A DNA stretch of 64,000 bases from Perkinsus marinus ATCC 50983. Taxonomy: Eukaryota > Perkinsozoa > Perkinsida > Perkinsidae. How positions within the stretch are numbered: the stretch's first letter is position 1; each line of letters starts with the position of its first letter. The stretch covers positions 124,001-188,000 of the forward strand of contig NW_003213656.1 of assembly GCF_000006405.1 (NCBI RefSeq), written 5' to 3'. A program made the translations under genes and the position numbers. The notes beneath the pieces were generated by a model. The model was given only the letters and a program-made list of their open reading frames with translations, was not told the DNA's origin and did no database searches. Positions 31,530 to 40,587 of this stretch are shown piece after piece.

Positions 31530-32059
31530 AAACCGAAGACATTATGGGGATGCGTCTCTTGGATTAGGTATGAGCACGCAATGAAGGATGGTGAGCTGAA
31601 GAAGATCCCGGTATGGTACTGTGAATTCTGTGAGTAACACCAAATCGTGAATTTCATCAGTACTCAAACAATCACACACGGTTCAAGCGTCACATGCTCA
31701 CGGAGTGCCCAGAGAAGATGAGGTTCGCCGATTGGCTCCCTCCGAGCACGGTACAGCCAAGGAAGCGAAGGGTATCGGCAACCGGTAGAGAGCGCGAGAC
31801 GTCAAGTATGCCAAGCCGACCAGATGTTGCCCAGCGACCTTCTTCTGCCACACTTGATGGGCCATCGTTGCTAAATGCTCAGTCTCCGAAGCATTTTGAA
31901 ACGGCTGACGAGGCTGTCGCGTCTTCCAAAACTCGAAGAACTCACTCTCCCATCGGGCCGCTGAAAATTACTAATTTCTTAACCCCTGGTCCCTCTGACA
32001 GTCTGGGCAAAGCCTTTGTCGAAGAACTCGTTAAGCTGGCACTTTGCCAGCTTAACTAG
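31530..32059 (+). CDS. BED-type zinc-finger fragment, hAT-transposase-like N-terminus
   Basis: MKDGELKKIPVWYCEFC is followed, after a short gap, by YSNNHTRFKRHMLTECPEKM. Two Cys and then the His/Cys spacing match a BED finger as found at the N-terminus of hAT transposases. After it comes a Ser/Pro-rich basic linker (PRKRRVSATGRERETSS, KTRRTHSPIGPLKITNF). The open frame ends at 32059 inside a hairpin. No catalytic domain follows within the next kilobase. The join between the two finger halves does not keep frame with ordinary splice sites, so it is probably a decayed DNA transposon remnant or part of a mis-read host gene. Confidence 0.4.
32030..32056. repeat. Perfect inverted repeat, 12-bp arms
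   Basis: GTTAAGCTGGCA and TGCCAGCTTAAC are separated by CTT. It overlaps the 3' end of the BED-finger reading frame and is followed by a run of A. Confidence 0.9.
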
Positions 32060-32143
32060 AAAAAAAAATAGCACAGGGTGCTTCACAATACAAGACAAAA
32101 AGGGAACAATGTCCAAGGGGGTGGGGAGGGGGTTTCTAACAAA

Positions 32144-32473
32144 ATGTGCGACTTTTGCAAAAGCCAGCAGCACCCTAAGGACTTCCCGGGCGGTCCCCCA
32201 CCCCAGTACTATCCGGGCCTTGCGCCGCTTAACTTCGGAGTTCGCATGGGATCCGGTGTATTCGACGCAGTATGGCCGCTGGCGATCATAAAGTTGACCA
32301 AAAAGCCAAGTTACCCCCAACCGCGCACACCCAAATTTGGACAAGTCGAGGATTTTCAACCCATAAGGTATGATCCTCCATCCAACTTCAAACCCTCACA
32401 GGGACACTATACCGCGATCCAACTCTACCGTGCCCCATACCAGAGCTCTCAGAAGCTCTTGAGTGTGGAGTAA
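32144..32473 (+). CDS. Small proline-rich open frame, unrecognised
   Basis: An open frame from MCDFCKSQQHPKDFPGGPPP through YPQPRTPKFGQVEDFQPIRY to QSSQKLLSVE. It has a CxxC start and many Pro/Tyr residues. No domain is recognised and no splice context is visible, so it may be chance. Confidence 0.25.
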   Translation: MCDFCKSQQHPKDFPGGPPPQYYPGLAPLNFGVRMGSGVFDAVWPLAIIKLTKKPSYPQPRTPKFGQVEDFQPIRYDPPSNFKPSQGHYTAIQLYRAPYQSSQKLLSVE

Positions 32474-32742
32474 TCCGCCTTTTTAAATCGAGTCCGTAGA
32501 TGGAAATAGAATAGGAGGAGACAAATCGGCGCAACACGGGATGAATCTCAGTGGATCGTAAGACTAAGCCTACTCTCAACACTTACAATACCCGGATGCA
32601 ATTAAGTCGTCTTCAAAGGATTTATCGAGCCCAATACTTGCAATTGCTATGATCACCATACACTCCGACCACAAGTCAATGCAGCCAGAGGTATAGCAGC
32701 TTGAATTTTGGTCAGGCCGAAGCCTGACCTAGCCTTTTTCTT

Positions 32743-32938
32743 GTAGCATTGAGCACGGTGTACAACACTGCTTATCCAGCATGGATTCCGGCTTAGAGGC
32801 GTTCAGCCGTAATCCAGCAGATGGTAGCTTCGCCGTACTGTCTTTTCAGACAACGGCATTAACCAAGTATCTGGACGAAGTGCTCCTCTCGTACTAACTT
32901 CGACTACTGTCGCAGTATCTACTTTGTCAGTAGGGTAA

Positions 32939-32982
<44 letters not shown>

Positions 32983-33024
32983 ATTGGCGAGTGAACAATC
33001 CGACACTCTGCGACTTCTGCGTCT

Positions 33025-33062
<38 letters not shown>

Positions 33063-33105
33063 AACGTCGCTATGAACGCTTGGCTGCCACAAGCCAGTTA
33101 TTTAA
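32743..33105 (-). rRNA. 3' fragment of large-subunit (28S) rRNA
   Basis: Read on the minus strand, it begins at the conserved ATAACTGGCTTGTGGCAGCC and continues with AAGCGTTCATAGCGACGTTG and GGGAACGTGAGCTGGGTTTA, then GACCGTCGTGAGACAGGTTG. It contains AGTACGAGAGGA of the sarcin-ricin loop and ends GCCTCTAAGCCGGAATCC...ACCGTGCTCAATGC. These are the last parts of domain V and domain VI. Everything upstream of ~33105 is missing and an unrelated AT-rich sequence starts there. No ITS, 5.8S or SSU is nearby. It is a truncated rDNA copy, not a working rRNA gene. Confidence 0.9.
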
Positions 33106-33539
33106 TTAACGTAGCCTTTTGACGCGTTTATAAAGCGACATGGTTGAAAAGGAAAAGTTTACAATATTTGTTAGAGTAACGATAGTTACTCATAAGAACA
33201 ACTTATAAATACAATAACTAAAACATTCAAAAATACATGACTGTTGAAGTTGAATAATTCAACTAGAATAAATCAATGCAACATAAATTAAAATATGAAA
33301 TACTCACTGTAATGAACCTAAATAGGATATAAAATGAAATAATGCTACAATATTTACTTTATTATTCTCCATCTTTTTTTTCTTTTTGAACCTGAATAAC
33401 ATATAGAATAAAATAATGTTACAATAGTTACTTTTTTTATCATCCATCCTTTTTTTCTTTTTATCACTATTTGTTTTCATGATTGTACCATTCTACATGA
33501 GAAAAATATAAAAATAACACATAATTACTTACATTGATT

Positions 33540-34295
33540 TTTTTCCTAGTTGTATCTTTTTAACTTCCAACAAGTGTACCACTGCTGCAAAAACAGCAGA
33601 CGAAGTGTCAATGGTAGTAGTTTTCATCATTGAACAATACTGCAAAACAATGTAACCTGTGAATATACTAAATATTCAATTTTAAAATTCTACCAAAAAG
33701 ACAAAACATTAAAAATTTAGAAACACACCTGAAATCAACAAAGCAAAACAATATTTAAAGCAAACCAAAAATAAACACAACACTAGAAACTTAGAGACAC
33801 AGCCAATTATAATCGAAATCTTCCGAGAAAAAAGACAACATTAAAAATTTAGAAACACACCTGAAATCAGCAAAGCAAAAAAATATTTGAAGTATACCAA
33901 AAATAAACACAACACTAGAAACTTAGACTCTAAGTCTTAGAGACACAGCCAATTATATTCGAAATCCTTCCGAGAAAAAACACAACATTAAAAATTTAGA
34001 AACACAACTAAAATCCAAAAAATAAAAAAAACATTTGAAGTATATCGAGAATAAACACAACACTAGAAATTTAGAAACACAGCCGATTGCATAAACTAAC
34101 TACTATGACGGAACTTAATATGTTGCTGTAACCTTTTATTTGACGTACATTTTTTGGTACACAGCAAACAAGCGAATAATTGCGCCTAAAGTAATATCTA
34201 AAAAGCGAAATCACAAGAAAAATTACCTTCTTGGTAACCTTCGCAGTACGACACTTTCTAATACCATTAACATACAACTTGGGTCTTCCTCGACC
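33540..34295 (-). CDS. AT-hook / C2H2-finger gene copy B in AT-rich island
   Basis: Three exons in minus order. Exon ~34294-34227 encodes GRGRPKLYVNGIRKCRTAKV, a canonical RGRP AT-hook with basic flank, and ends at a GTAATT donor. Exon ~34190-34100 encodes LFACLLCTKKCTSNKRLQQH then IKFRHSS, with C-x2-C-x12-H-x4-H spacing of a C2H2 finger. Exon ~33640-33540 encodes TTTIDTSSAVFAAVVHLLEV then KKIQLGKK and ends at a GTAAGT donor. The reading frames are conserved in the neighbouring copies while introns diverge. A DNA-binding protein is likely. The full structure and start are unknown. Confidence 0.5.
33705..34090. repeat. ~140-base tandem repeat, three copies
   Basis: The words AACATTAAAAATTTAGAAAC, ACCTGAAATCA, AATAAACACAACACTAGAAA and AGAGACACAGCCAATTAT recur at about 33705, 33838 and 33985, the last copy partial. 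Copies differ by substitutions and small indels. The array lies inside the long intron of gene copy B. Confidence 0.8.
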
Positions 34296-34441
34296 TTGAA
34301 AGATCACGATAAACCACAAGATAGTGTGGAAGATATCACACATAGTTACCCCTTTTTTTCATAACAACATCATGATTATTACTATTGTTCACATTTTCAG
34401 TACCTAAAAAGCATGCAAACATGTATCGACATATATAATTC

Positions 34442-34905
34442 TTACATTTTGTGCGGACTGTTCACGTATGCAGATTTTGTCAAACAGAAATGATTACAAT
34501 ATTCGATAAGCGATTTGTGACTATAATTAAGAAAGTTTTCCCAAATCCAGGTAATTTTGTAAAAACTTGAAAATACGTTCAAGACTCCACAGTATGAAAT
34601 CGTTTTTTCCTCGAAAAGACCTACATCTTGTGCGGACTGTTCACGTATGCAGATTTTGTCAAACAGAAATGATTACGATATTCGATAAGCCATTTGTGAC
34701 TAAAATTAAGAAATTTTTCCAAAATCCAAGTTATTTTGTAAAAACTTGAAAATACATTCCAGACTCCGGAGTATTAAATCGTTTTTCCTCGAAAAGACCT
34801 ACATTTTGTGCGGACTGTTCACGTATGCAGTTTTCGTCAAACAGAAATAATTACACTATTTGATGAGCGATTTGTGACTATAATTGAGAAATTTTCCCCT
34901 AAATG
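34442..34905. repeat. ~177-base tandem repeat, 2.6 copies
   Basis: The block starting ACATTTTGTGCGGACTGTTC and CACGTATGCAGATTTTGTCA recurs at about 34445, 34621 and 34800. It continues with GATTTGTGACTATAATTAAG and TCGTTTTTTCCTCGAAAAGA. Copies are close to identical, so the duplication looks recent relative to the rest of the island. Confidence 0.88.
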
Positions 34906-35035
34906 TAAGATGAAATAATGCTACAACATTTACTTTTCTATCATCCGTTTTAATTCCTTCTTATCGTTGTTCTTCTCATGATCGTACCTTCCTACACAAG
35001 GAAAATATAAAAATAACATGTACTCACTGGCCTTA

Positions 35036-35425
35036 CATTTATTTTTTCCCAAGTTGCACCTTTTTGACCTTCAATGGATGTACTACTGCTGCAAAAACAG
35101 CAGATGAAGTATCAATGGTAGTATTGACACAACGTGCAATATTCTGTCAAGGTTAACTGTTCGCATCGTTCAACTGCTTGGCCGTATCCAAAATTAATCG
35201 ACACAACTTGACCTAACACATACATAAAAACGTAGAATGATTAGACATACCTTACTTTATTGTTTTTCCAGTTTATTAGTCCATCCGGTGTACTTAAACG
35301 TAATCTTCCTGTATTAATCCACTAAAAACCACAGTAAAAACATAGTAAAACACTAACCTACCTTAATGACAATCCTCACCAGAGTCTCATCCTTCAACAT
35401 CAGAGTGCACTTCACCATATTCAAG
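35036..35425 (-). CDS. Related small gene C in AT-rich island
   Basis: An exon begins at an ATG (~35414): MVKCTLMLKDETLVRIVIK, ending at GTAGGT. After TTTTTAG comes WINTGRLRLSTPDGLINWKN, ending at GTAAGG. After GTTAG comes VKLCRLILDTAKQLNDAN. The last exon, IARCVNTTIDTSSAVFAAVV then HPLKVKKVQLGKK, ends in TAA near 35036 and is homologous to the third exon of copy B. The first three exons join in frame with good splice sites. The join to the last exon is not clean. Unrecognised family. Confidence 0.45.
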
Positions 35426-35504
35426 AAAAACTACAACAAAGAAATAATCCCTCTTACAAACAACGAAAAAGCTACGATTATTCGCCTCGTTAATCGATTT
35501 CAAG

Positions 35505-35580
35505 TATCGCAGAACCGTCACCAGGAATCGAACCCATAACCACCTGGATATCAAACGAAAAACTCAACCACTACATTGGA
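35505..35580 (-). repeat. tRNA-derived SINE-like or decayed tRNA sequence
   Basis: On the minus strand TAGTGGTTGAG resembles a Pol III A box and GGTTCGATTCC is a perfect B box, about 40 bases apart. TTTGATATCCAGGTGG lies between them. The acceptor ends do not pair convincingly, so it is not a working tRNA. It abuts an inverted repeat. Confidence 0.5.
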
Positions 35581-35630
35581 GTTTCACCCGTTTTACGCGA
35601 AGTGTTTTTCACATCACGGGTGAAACTCCA
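35577..35630. repeat. Inverted repeat, 14-bp arms
   Basis: TGGAGTTTCACCCG and CGGGTGAAACTCCA flank a 26-base centre containing TTTTACGCGAAGTG. The left end, with ACATTGGAG before it, recurs in altered form at 36763 (ACATTGGAGATGCACCCGTT), suggesting a short mobile element family. Confidence 0.85.
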
Positions 35631-36203
35631 TTGAATTGGCAACATAATATATATTAACATGAAAAGCATAATGAAAGCAAAACAAAACATTTACCTATGT
35701 GTAAAACTTTCATTTTAACAATATTTGAAGAATAATACCTGGATATTTCAATCTCTGCAAAACACTCTGCTTAACCTAGCATGTTATCGTTATCCTAGCG
35801 AACAACCATTATATTCCATCTCAACTACCATTCCAGCTGGACCTAGGCTGGTCTAGCTTAGTATCAGCCAAGACGAGTAGACTCTCTTTGACAACCACCC
35901 TAAGTGAGCAATGAGTATTGGGTTTGGACCCGGAACTATGAGAATAAGAGCCTGACCGAGTATCTAATAAACCAAAGTCTCTACTAAAATATTTATAAGA
36001 CTGCAACATCCATTTATATGTAAAACATTCTTTTAAACAATATTTGAAGAATAATATTTCAACCTGAGTAAAATATAACATGAAATAATGCTACAAGACT
36101 TACTTTCTTCCCTTCCTAATTTTTTTCTTTTTTCCATTCTTCTTTTTCATTATTACGCTATCCTACTAAACAAAAAAATGAAAAAAATAACAAATATTAA
36201 CTT

Positions 36204-36700
36204 ACATTTTTTTGTAAGTTGCACTTTCTTGACCTTCAGCAACTGCTGTAAAAACAGCAGATGAGGTATCAATAGTAGTATTTTTCATTACTAGACAATA
36301 CTGCAAAAGAATTCAACTTAAAAATATACTGAATATAATAATATAAATAAATTATTATAATACCAAATATAAATTACTCGTAAAACGAAGTGAATGAAAT
36401 ATAAAAAATGATCGTTAAAGTCAAAAATCCCAAGGAAAATATTTTAAATACATAACATCATTGTAACTGGAAATTTAGAAACACAGCCAAATTACCTAGA
36501 CGAACTACAATGATGAAACTCAATATGTTGTTGTAACCTCTTATTCGATGTTCGTTTTTTATTACACAGCGAGCAACCAAATAATTGCTCCTGAGATAAA
36601 AAACTAAAAATCATAATCACAGCCAAATTTACCTTCTCTGTAGGTTTAGCAGTACGGCACTATCTGAAGTCATTGACACATAGCTTAGGTCTTCCTCGAC
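36204..36700 (-). CDS. AT-hook / C2H2-finger gene copy A in AT-rich island
   Basis: Same exon order as copy B. Exon ~36700-36633 encodes GRGRPKLCVND and later CRTAKPTEK, with an in-frame stop between them. Exon ~36590-36496 encodes LFGCSLCNKKRTSNKRLQQH then IEFHHCSSS, a C2H2 finger with the same spacing, ending at GTAATT. Exon ~36300-36204 encodes NTTIDTSSAVFTAV, after which the frame differs from the other copies. The stop and frame change suggest this copy is a pseudogene. Confidence 0.45.
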
Positions 36701-36762
36701 CTTGAAAAATTACAATAAATCATATGATATGTCACATTCATTTACCTCTCTTTTTAGTACTA

Positions 36763-36970
36763 ACATTGGAGATGCACCCGTTAAACGCCAAATCGCGTTA
36801 TTCACGATGTGATAAACGCGAAAAACACGAAGTGATAATCGACTTTATCACATCGCGAAAAAACGCTACTGAAAACCGCCTTTTCGCGAAAATCACGCAT
36901 CGTATATCGCGCTATCTCACATTATGTGATATATCGCGTTATCGCGCTCTATTCACAGCCGAAACCAGGT
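36763..36970. repeat. TCGCG-rich hairpin segment
   Basis: The words TCGCG and ACGCG occur repeatedly in an otherwise AT-rich setting. Local inverted repeats include GATGTGATAAACGCG with TTTATCACATCGCG, and ATATCGCGCTATCTCACAT with ATGTGATATATCGCG. The left end resembles the arm of the inverted repeat at 35577. No coding sense is visible. Confidence 0.7.
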
Positions 36971-37691
36971 AGTAACTGTGGTTTTCGCATATATCGTATG
37001 TAAGAATATATGCAACTTCCGCGGCTCAAATCTGGTTCTTTCTCATGAAAACCTTGGATCTTCCCCAACTCGACTGCATCATCTTTTTCAAATCGTGATC
37101 CGGAAAGGTATTACGTGCGAAAGAAGGGTGAACGAACAATATCTGCACAGCAAAGATACTAGCAAATTGAACAGTGGTCAATTCAAATCCAAACAATCGT
37201 AAAGTATTCAATATTTTATGTTTATCACTTAGAGTTTTTCCTTTTCAAATGACTATCTCGAATATTGCGAAGCAAGGTCCGTTTCCAGAGGCACATTCAC
37301 TTGAGGCACATAAAGGATCACTTGACCTACACGGAGATCGTTGTATTGGAAATTTGGAAGCACGAGAACTTCAAGCGCACGTCAGACTAATTCTGCATGT
37401 ATCGTTCTCGTATATGTCCTGTTCAAGGGGGCCATTTTTGCTTCGAAATACGATCACGTGCCCGGACAAAAAAATAACGTCTCCTTCCACTGATGATATG
37501 AGATCGCAAGAAGTCTGGTGGATCCAAGCACCGCTCTAATCAATCGATGCTTGGAAGATTGGGCTGCGGTGAGCTCTTCTGTCTGGAAATAGTGTCTAAA
37601 ACAACAAACAGCGCATAACCTTCTTGTTCGACAGGCTCGAGGTTGTCCTATCACGAGTACAACGCCTACCTCGTAGCCTACGAGGTTCTCG

Positions 37692-37791
37692 NNNNNNNNN
37701 NNNNNNNNNNNNNNNNNNNNNNNNNNNNNNNNNNNNNNNNNNNNNNNNNNNNNNNNNNNNNNNNNNNNNNNNNNNNNNNNNNNNNNNNNNN
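37692..37791. other. Assembly gap
   Basis: A run of exactly 100 N. The flanking sequences (ACGAGGTTCTCG and GCCCGAGAACCTC) share the word GAGAACCTCG in opposite orientation, so the gap may hide a repeat or palindrome. Confidence 0.97.
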
Positions 37792-37869
37792 GCCCGAGAA
37801 CCTCAACTGATCCATGCGCTGGACACCAGTAATCCACACTTGCGGAGCCCCCGTTGCCATCACTGATCT

Positions 37870-40587
37870 TGCCATGTGTAATCCAGTTGAAATGGGGGAA
37901 ATTCCTCTTCAAGCACCTGATTCAAACACATTCTCAGGTATAGCGACTCCTCTGCTGTGGAAACTCACATGTCGTGCAAGAGCTGTTTGCTTGGATCTAC
38001 AAGATATGTCTAACTCCACTGCCACAGAAGTTCTCGTAGAATTGATGAATAGCCTGCATTGCTGCACAGTTGGTGAATCGTCGAGGCGGCCTCGACGAGG
38101 CCCCCATCGATATCCCGGAGAATCCTGCAGAATTGTTCCAGAGCACGTGGGAAGCTCCTTCTCTTGCCTGTGAACAGATTCATCTTCCGGGGACAACTGA
38201 TTTGCTAAGGCCATTGAGTGTAGACAGCTCGGATTCCGCAATACCCTTAGAGTGCTTAAGAATCAGTGCGATATTTGCAAAAGTGGTTAGCACTCTCTCA
38301 ACTTATCTATGTCAACTATATGTATTGGTAGCCCGAGGGATGCCCTTGCGTGGCAATGTCCAATGAATTCTTTCTCGCCACTTTCCTCTAGAAGTCGGCT
38401 CTGGCGTACCATAGAGAGAGTTTGTCTTCAAATGAAGACAAGACAACTCACTGAAAAGTCCTCCACCGAAGTCCATCCTTCGAGTTTTAGCTTGGTCCTC
38501 GCTAAAACCGAGAGTATCTCTGTTGGTCCAACAGTGTTGGAGGTGAGCAGTGCTGAAGTTGTGGAACCAAAGGGGATTGATGATACGAATCTCGTCCTGA
38601 GCTCATGGAATCTTCGGAAGTAACTTCTGGATGGTATGTGCGGACGCATGATGCTTTACACGCCGTGTAATACACGGGACACTTCATGACATAGTCTACC
38701 GAGTAGGCGGGCTTTGACAGGATCTTGTATCCAACTGCTTTTCGATCCGGGAATGGATAAGACAAGTGGAGTCGTCTGAGCTCGCACAGTCACCTACAAC
38801 ATTCGAAACCCAGTCGACCTAGCCAAGGCCGTGTCCCTTCAACTTGTTGCGGAACAATACTCACCTCGTGGGCAACAAGCTCCGGGAAGAAACGTGATAG
38901 TCGCGACAATTCCTGTATCGAAGGGGAACTGAATACAACAACAGTCATAAACTCAAGTGACTCCCTCTTAAAATTCTTATACACCAGAGACATATAATCT
39001 GTATCAGAAGATACTCCCTTATACGCGCCAGAGCCACCAAATCTCACTATCCCTCAGCCTAAGTGCGGCTTCGCATAAGCTGCAAATAAGCGCGATGAGA
39101 CCGTGGGGATCTGGGATCCTAGGTCTACCAGCCGAGTAAATAAGCACCCGACCATTTTAGGGTCTCCCAAATACTCACGGTTACGCACACCTGTTGAGAA
39201 AACCTTTCTCAGATGACGAAGTATGAACGAGCTGAACTTCCAATAAACCTCACCAAGATTTAGGCCCGCAATATCATCCATTGATAGTTCTTCTCGTAGA
39301 TCGATGATGCGCTTCGATAATGCTCCTACGAGTGATACCGGCAGAGAACCCGATGTCTCATCCGATTGACAGGATGCAAGTGAAATTCACGCAGTGGATG
39401 TACAACTACAATGGTTCATCTGAATCCCAAGAGACCGGGTGAATGAGATTACCTCTAATGTACGCTTGACCGAAGACATTAGTCTACATACTTCATGTGG
39501 ACCCAACAAAGAAATATGCTCCTCCACAGATAAGACGATATAAGTCTGAGTACCATCAATATTTGAACAGAGAAACGGTCCCTGAGCTCAGCTATGCTCC
39601 CCACTAGAGCTCGTCCGGAAGGAGAGTCCGGACTCCTCGATAGAATATCTTCACTCCGTCCCTGCAGAATCGCAGTAGCCAGGCATACCCATGTCACCTT
39701 CCATTCGCAGAAATCATAGATATTAATTTCTAGGCCGAGCCTCGCGGACATGCACCTAACCCAACCTCCTAGTGCAGAAGGGCCTTCGACGAAGACTCAT
39801 AGCTTACTCCACAAAATCCGCGTCACACTCTTTGAAAGCTTCCAAAGCCATACCACAGTCCTCAGCTGACAGTCGAGTATTCGGGTCGTCAGTTAGAAGC
39901 CGTGAAAAAAATTCCAGCCAAGGCCTGGAGATGCTCTGCGTGAGACCTGATACAACAGGATAGACTCTGACGGCGCAAATGGTCACATCCAAAGGAAACT
40001 TACTAAGTTTGCTTTGAATGTAACCATTTGAGTTTAACTCACACTACCGAGACAACTTCGCAAGTCCATAGGCGACCCATGCAATCTGCTGCAGAGTTGT
40101 GAAAGACACCCTGCGTTTCGAATCGAAACTTTCGATACTCCGAGTACCTAATTCAGAGACTATGACATTGAAAGATTATGAATGCCGAGTGAAAAGCCGA
40201 GCAATAACTCACTCGGTTCTTCGCAGCTGTTATTATATCCTCAGCGACTCGAGCATGAGCCGAGTCCTTCGGCAATGTAAGGGGCCTCATGCGAGTCATC
40301 GCAGAGAAAACTTTAGAGAGGTCTAGACCTAACGAATATGGGAATACGAAAGCTGGATCATATTGGGTTATCCTGTGCCTAGCGGTTCGTGAGGAGGAGC
40401 ACACCACACGATTAAGGCGCATGAGAGACGATTCCAATACCTCAGGTATTATACCTGTGAACGACGGGGTCTCCACCAAGTATTTGCAACGCTTCAGGTA
40501 TTCCAACCACAAGAGACTGTTATAATATTTCTCGTTCGCAGTCGCTTCCATTGCTGCGGCCAGAACATGGTGCTCCATGCGACGCAC
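37870..40587 (-). CDS. Large multi-exon gene, possibly FASTK/RAP-type helical repeat
   Basis: Coding-like exons read in order on the minus strand. MRRMEHHVLAAAMEATANEK starts at 40587 and continues with VFSAMTRMRPLTLPKDSAHA. Next come FTTLQQIAWVAYGLAKLSR, WLEFFSRLLTDDPNTRLSAE, GLNLGEVYWKFSSFILRHLR, SLVYKNFKRESLEFMTVVVF and ELSRLSRFFPELVAHEV. Near the end are NTVGPTEILSVLARTKLKLE and LCHEV-like pieces. Repeated short helices such as LQQIAWVAYGLAKL recall organelle RNA-binding FASTK/RAP proteins common in alveolates, and VGPTEILSV faintly recalls a RAP domain. Both resemblances are weak. It could be two genes. Confidence 0.35.

Larger units (their letters stand above)
33105..37200. other. AT-rich island
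   Basis: Base composition changes sharply at ~33105 next to the rRNA fragment. The region is visibly much more AT-rich than the flanks. It holds several related spliced reading frames on the minus strand, two tandem-repeat families, a SINE-like sequence and hairpin-rich segments, listed separately. Ordinary composition returns by about 37.2-37.3 kb. Confidence 0.85.
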
